64,000 bases of DNA from Lophium mytilinum (Eukaryota > Ascomycota > Dothideomycetes > Mytilinidiales > Mytilinidiaceae), in assembly GCA_010093605.1 (NCBI GenBank), contig MU004196.1, positions 274,255-338,254 on the forward strand, read 5' to 3'. This document shows positions 59,775-64,000 of the stretch, piece after piece. The position numbers and the translations under genes were made by a program. Below the pieces are notes generated by a model. The model was not told where the DNA came from. It ran no database searches and saw only the letters and a list, made by a program, of their open reading frames with translations. Numbering within the stretch: the first letter of the stretch is position 1; every line of letters begins with the position of its first letter.

Positions 59775-60019
59775 GGGGGGGGGAAGAAGAGAAGAAGAAG
59801 GGAGGGGTGGGGTGCACAGCATTGATATAAGTCTGGACGGAAACCAATCACGGGAACGGCGGATGGAGGGGTATGACCCAGGGGGCGCGTGTGGATGTGA
59901 TTTCGGAGAAGGTTTTGGTAGTGCTGGGGGAATGGAAAAGTATGGGGGAGGGAAGCAGAACAGGCATACCGCGAACCGCCGGTGATGAGCACGTTGCGGG
60001 ATTTGAGGTCGTAGGGCAT
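58489..60019 (-). CDS. Short-chain dehydrogenase/reductase (third SDR)
   Basis: Eight exons, 59970..60019, 59545..59689, 59391..59477, 59166..59228, 58990..59091, 58769..58909, 58569..58710 and 58489..58517, all in phase, 252 residues. It reads MPYDLKSRNVLITGGSRGLG (cofactor motif), then IDVLVGNAGWTQFG, FIMTSS (Ser), MAYAITKAA (Tyr-x3-Lys), VRVNAVLPGLLMTEW and QKIQVDAGLVISSP. Intron 1 is 280 nt and holds a long purine/pyrimidine tract. The first exons are tiny compared with the SDR fold, as is common in fungi. Substrate unknown. The 3' end lies 80 bp from the convergent transacylase gene, so their 3' UTRs probably overlap. Confidence 0.88.
59736..59783. repeat. (AG)17 tract followed by a G-run
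   Basis: An uninterrupted AG dinucleotide tract from 59736 to about 59770, then GGAGGGGGGGGGG. It lies inside intron 1 of SDR 3, where the transcript reads C-run then (CU)n, a long polypyrimidine tract upstream of the 3' splice site. Confidence 0.9.
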
Positions 60020-60457
60020 CGTGATAGACTGCGGAAAATAAGGGTTGAGAAAGTAGCTCTGGTTTTAGGAATGTTAGGGTAGTTTCGTACGTTCGATTGG
60101 AAAGGACGAACGGTTGCTTACGCAGGAGAGCGGGTGCCGATGTCGTACATGTAGCGTCTGAAGGGCGTAGGTCGAGTCGAGTTGCCTTACCGACGTACCT
60201 AGGTACAAACCTCCAAGGCGGGGTGGTGGGATGGCAGTGGCTGGTGGGATCGTCAACGTTGTGGCTAGTATTATCTAACTGCATCAGTGCAGGTGCTAGA
60301 AGCATATCCAATATGCGAAGACATGCAAATGTAGATCAGTGGCGCAACCCCTAAGCTTCCTGGACCAATATTTGCGCAACACATAGATATATTGCGTGGT
60401 ACGTCCAACCTCCCATCACACCAAACAACCTTTCCGCTTCGCATCGCCTCGCCTCGC
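60020..60457. promoter_or_regulatory. Promoter of SDR 3 and 3' UTR of the Mediator gene
   Basis: About 440 bp between two minus-strand genes. No gene seen. It contains the short palindrome-rich word GTACCTAGGTAC (60195-60206). Confidence 0.5.
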
Positions 60458-63400
60458 CTACATGTTATCAAAGTCCAACCCCCACGCATCATCATCATCC
60501 CCCAAGCCCATGCCCATGCCCATATCCCCGCCAAGATCCAACCCCAGATCCATCGCCCCGCCTCCCAGATCCAGCCCACCTCCAGCCCCTCCAACGCTGA
60601 GGTCCAGATGCGTTTCCAAACCCCTCTCGAGACTCTGCTGGTCCATCGCCATGCTGGACCCCACCGCCGCAGCTGCTGCGTCGTTGACGGCGCTCATGCT
60701 CATGTCGATGTCCGGCATCGCGTGCTGCACATCAACTACGTCGACGTTGAGTGCCGGGAGAGCGTGCGCGCCCACAGCCGCGAGCTGCGCTTCGACGCGA
60801 CGGTGTAAACGGACCATGGTTTCGGCGGTGGTGCTGTTAGTGAGGTAGATGCTCGCCGCGTTGTCGTACTCGACTTTCAGCATTTCGCGGAGGTTGATGC
60901 GGGTATGTGGGGGTGCGATGGCTGCAATAGGCGAACCCACCCAAACGACTTCGAGAGGGGAGTTCTGGGTGCTCGGAGCGCAGATGAGAGCGGTGGCGAT
61001 GTCGAGAGCTACGGCGCCGTTGCCGGTTGAAGTCTGAGACGTGACTTCGTCGAGGATGGCGTGGAGAGTTTTGTGGGCGCCGAGGAGGGCGGAGGTGGTG
61101 AAAAGTTGGCGGTGGGTGTAGCTGGGTGGGGAGAGGTGGATCGTCCCATTGGAGGACCACATGCTCAGGTCTCGAATAGTGTTGCGAAGAGCAAGGCGGA
61201 GAGTGTTGCCAGGGGTGCTGGTCCATTGGTCGAGGTCGGTGATGGAGGCGTAAGAAGAGCGTTCATAGTGAAGATACACCTTGATGGTCTCGAGGAGTGG
61301 TTCTATATCTGGGCGGGCTGGGTCTCGGCGGCGGAGAGTCCGTAGGCATTTGTCCAGCCGGGTGGAGACCATGGAGAGGATGGTACTGTGCATAGTCTGT
61401 GCATCGCCAGAAATTGAGTTTGGTCGAATGAGTTTGTGAAAAATCTGCATCAAAACATCGACGTCTTGGTGATTCTGTTCGAGCGCATGAGATGTCATCC
61501 AAGTCAATGCACCGACTAGCGAGGGTAATAGAAATGTCTCAAGGAGGTCTATTCCGAAATCAGTGAACAGCCAATCAAGTGTGGGTATCGAACTTACATT
61601 CCAGAGCTCCTTTAACACTGTCCATGGACAGCACCTCTGCCGAACAGGCATAAATGATCTGACTGAACAAAGTCGGCATAAGTAGGTAGAAATCCTGCAT
61701 CCGACATGACTTCATAACATCGTCAATCGCGGCTGAATCTTCGGTAAGCAGACCCCGAAGCCAACCGCCGAGGTGTCTGCCCTGCTCATCGGTGAGCTCG
61801 TCCGCAGGAATGCTGAGATGTCCGCGTTCCAGAATTTGTGAAATGAAGGACCCAGGCTGTATGCCAAGGTCATGGTATGTGAGTTCATGCCGATGCACGA
61901 AAGCGAGAATCAGGACTAGAATGGCCCCGAACTCGTCATAGACAGGCTGATACTCGCCTAAAATTATCAGCTCTGCTCGCCCCCAAGTCCATAGACATCT
62001 TACCTTGATCTCCATCATACTGCCAATTGTCTAAAAATCCGCACAGTGGCTGCAGTATGCTGGCAGGAGAGGTGAAAAGAAGCATTACATCTAAAGCCTG
62101 CGGCTTCTTTGACAGTAGATTGGAAATAGACTTGAGATAAGGGGTCATGTTGGTGTCGCAAAGATACGATATGAACTAAATGGCTATCAGTAATCAAACA
62201 TGACATACTGTGCATGTACATACCTCAGTGAGAGCCAATACAATCGCTCCAGCATTCCCGTCCATGTTCTCAATCTCATCGATAAACATATTGACTTTCT
62301 CGAAGCTTTCTTTGCATTGCTTCAACAGGTCTTCTTTGACATACTTGACTTCCGGTGGTTCCTGCATTGGCCGCTCACCGAGATGCCTCTCTATGTTGCC
62401 AACTGCGATGAGATTGTGCAGGGCACAGGCGTTGAGGAAGTCTTGACGAACGTCCGAGAGAACGTTGTTGCCGCCACCGTCATTGAATCCTTGAGATGGT
62501 GCGGGAAAGGCGTTTAGGTCCACATGGCTTAGTGCTTGGGTGATACAGAACTCCGGGGCCAATCCGTACAGCGGTCCTTGTAGTTGCGCTACAAGCGGTG
62601 GTATTCGGTTAATCAAGAAAGATTTCAAGCAGTTCATCCTTTCGTTAGATTCACTGCGATACATCGCGTTTGATAGGATATCGAAAGAAGCAGTAATGAG
62701 ATCGATCGCAAGGGTTTGGGTATCAAGCTACCTCGGTTAGACCTCTGCAATTACGGCGATTTCAACAACTTACTTTGTATCTGGCATGTAAGTAGTTAAG
62801 AATCGTGACATCGTCCGTCAACGGACGAGCAACAAGCTATCATGATTAGCGAGCTCCAGAATAAATTGATGAATGGTCATACCAAAGAGTTAAGAAATAT
62901 GTAGAGACCAGCTCTCGTGTTGATAGTAGGTAAATCCATGAGAGACTCGAGTTGGATTGACGCAACCGCAAGACCATTATCTCCGGTCCCGCCGTTGAGG
63001 TCGTTGCCAGGGTCGATAAGGAGTGCATGCTTAGTCTGGGATTCTTCGAGTCGACTGGCAATCGTCGGAGAGGTCTGTTCCAGCAATGGTATGAACGAAG
63101 ACAGAGACTGAGAAAATGCTTTCCGGAGCTCTGAAAATTGTAAGTGTCTTGCAACAATGCTTGATGTCTCACACCAAAAAGAAAATCACTTTCAACACCC
63201 TTGCAATCAACAAGATTTGAAATATCTGATAAAAAGAGATCCACTCTTACCTTTCAGCGGCGGTGCGTTCAGCATCTGCACCATCCTCATATTGTCAATA
63301 ACCCCCATAACCAGCATCCCCAGCGCCTCCCGGACATTGATCGACTGCTGCTGAAGCTGCTGCACTCCAGTCATAGCCTGAACAACCGCATCGCCCGCAT

Positions 63401-63863
63401 GCGCCGTCACCATAGCCGACATCCACTGGCCCACCACCGTCAGCACCTTACGCGCCTCCATCTTCGTCCTCGGGCGATCACCGGGCGTCGCAAACGCCTT
63501 GTGCAGCCGATGAAAGATGATCTCGTCCAGTTCCGGCGGATTCTGCCAACGCTCCTGGGGGGCAAGGGCCGCATCGCTGCTCTTCGAGGGCCGATCCCGC
63601 GACCACCGGAAGGCCGCGATGAGCACGTCAGCCGCGTCGATGCGGTTCAATGCCAGTAAGCGCTCGAGATAGACGACGAGCAGCGGGTCGATGGTGCTGG
63701 TCGAGGCGGTGCGCGGGCGCAGCAGCACGTCGGCGAGTTTGGCGCCCGCGATGGGAGTCCGCGCGTGGAGCTGGCGGGCGGCGGCTTCGAAGACGTCGGC
63801 GCGGATGCGCTGCGAGAGGCAGCGCGAGAAGAAGAGAGTCCATTGTTGAGGCGGGGACTCCAT
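60458..63863 (-). CDS. Mediator complex subunit 5 (Nut1)
   Basis: Seven exons, 63251..63863, 62883..63130, 62774..62836, 62224..62727, 62004..62175, 61598..61957 and 60458..61548, all in phase, 1016 residues, the usual size for fungal Med5. The protein is helical throughout. Recognisable pieces are [20 protein letters not shown] at the start, [40 protein letters not shown] (the best conserved Med5 block), and [13 protein letters not shown]. The end is a Gly/Asp/Met-rich acidic tail ([17 protein letters not shown]) closing with WGLDFDNM. Med5 belongs to the Mediator tail module and links activators to RNA polymerase II. No DNA-binding motif is expected or seen. Confidence 0.9.
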
Positions 63864-64000
63864 CCCTACGACATGGATACAGCGTTCGAGAGCGGAGTGG
63901 CGTCAGCACGAGCGGCGATTTGGGAAGATGGGTTTATTGAAGCGTAGGTAAGAGATGATGTGTGGTTTGTGTGTTGTCGATCGCTGAGGGCCAGTAGTTA
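63864..64000. other. Right edge, upstream of the Mediator gene
   Basis: 137 bp of leader/promoter sequence for the minus-strand Med5 gene; too short to judge further. Confidence 0.5.

Overview
The window looks like nuclear DNA of a filamentous ascomycete (Pezizomycotina). Most genes carry several short introns with GT..AG ends and internal branch-like sites. The gene set is typical of that group: a SepH/Cdc15-type septation kinase, a Zn2Cys6 regulator fused to an acetyltransferase, a fungal-type ankyrin protein, Mediator subunit 5, a mitochondrial uL3 protein and several short-chain dehydrogenases. I cannot settle the class or genus from sequence alone. Reading frames were joined by hand at visible splice sites. 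Where every join kept frame and family motifs, I treat the model as firm.

Layout. 1-1226: 3' part of a lipoate-protein ligase. 1.2-5.1 kb: no intact protein gene, but a U6 snRNA on the minus strand at 3566-3677 with a TATA box and a downstream B-box-like site. About 5.1-9.55 kb: a long array of a degenerate tandem repeat whose period settles to almost exactly 107 bp over its last 17 copies. 10.0-10.5 kb: a small three-exon gene for a proline-rich basic protein. 12.7-17.6 kb: the 12-exon SepH kinase (minus). 18.4-19.6 kb: SDR 1 (minus), sharing a divergent promoter with a BCS1-like AAA ATPase (20.3-21.6 kb, plus). 23.2-26.5 kb: an ankyrin gene with a fungal N-terminal signalling-type domain that appears broken. 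26.5-28.0 kb: a second array of the same repeat family, first as ~213-bp dimers and then as ~106-bp steps. 28.2-29.3 kb: two small genes of unknown function. 29.3-34.3 kb: a gene-poor stretch.

34.3-35.2 kb: a norsolorinate-ketoreductase-like SDR. 35.9-37.7 kb: a fungal transcription-factor-domain protein, preceded by a 36-bp tandem repeat, paired CACGTG sites and a small inverted-repeat element. 38.0-39.0 kb: a GST/FAX-like protein (minus). 39.9-41.8 kb: a large disordered protein (minus). 42.8-43.8 kb: mitochondrial ribosomal protein uL3m (minus). 44.4-46.6 kb: the Zn2Cys6-acetyltransferase fusion (minus). 46.6-50.4 kb: a long divergent intergenic region. 50.4-55.9 kb: a large PHD-finger protein (plus). 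57.1-58.4 kb: mitochondrial malonyl-CoA:ACP transacylase (plus), convergent with SDR 3 (58.5-60.0 kb, minus). 60.5-63.9 kb: Mediator subunit 5 (minus).

The genes do not form an obvious biosynthetic cluster; most are housekeeping. Lipoate ligase and malonyl transacylase both serve mitochondrial fatty acid/lipoate metabolism but lie 56 kb apart, so this may be chance. The most unusual content is non-coding: the two 107-bp-family arrays on either side of an otherwise ordinary 17-kb gene block. I recognised no virus-derived, LTR or LINE element.
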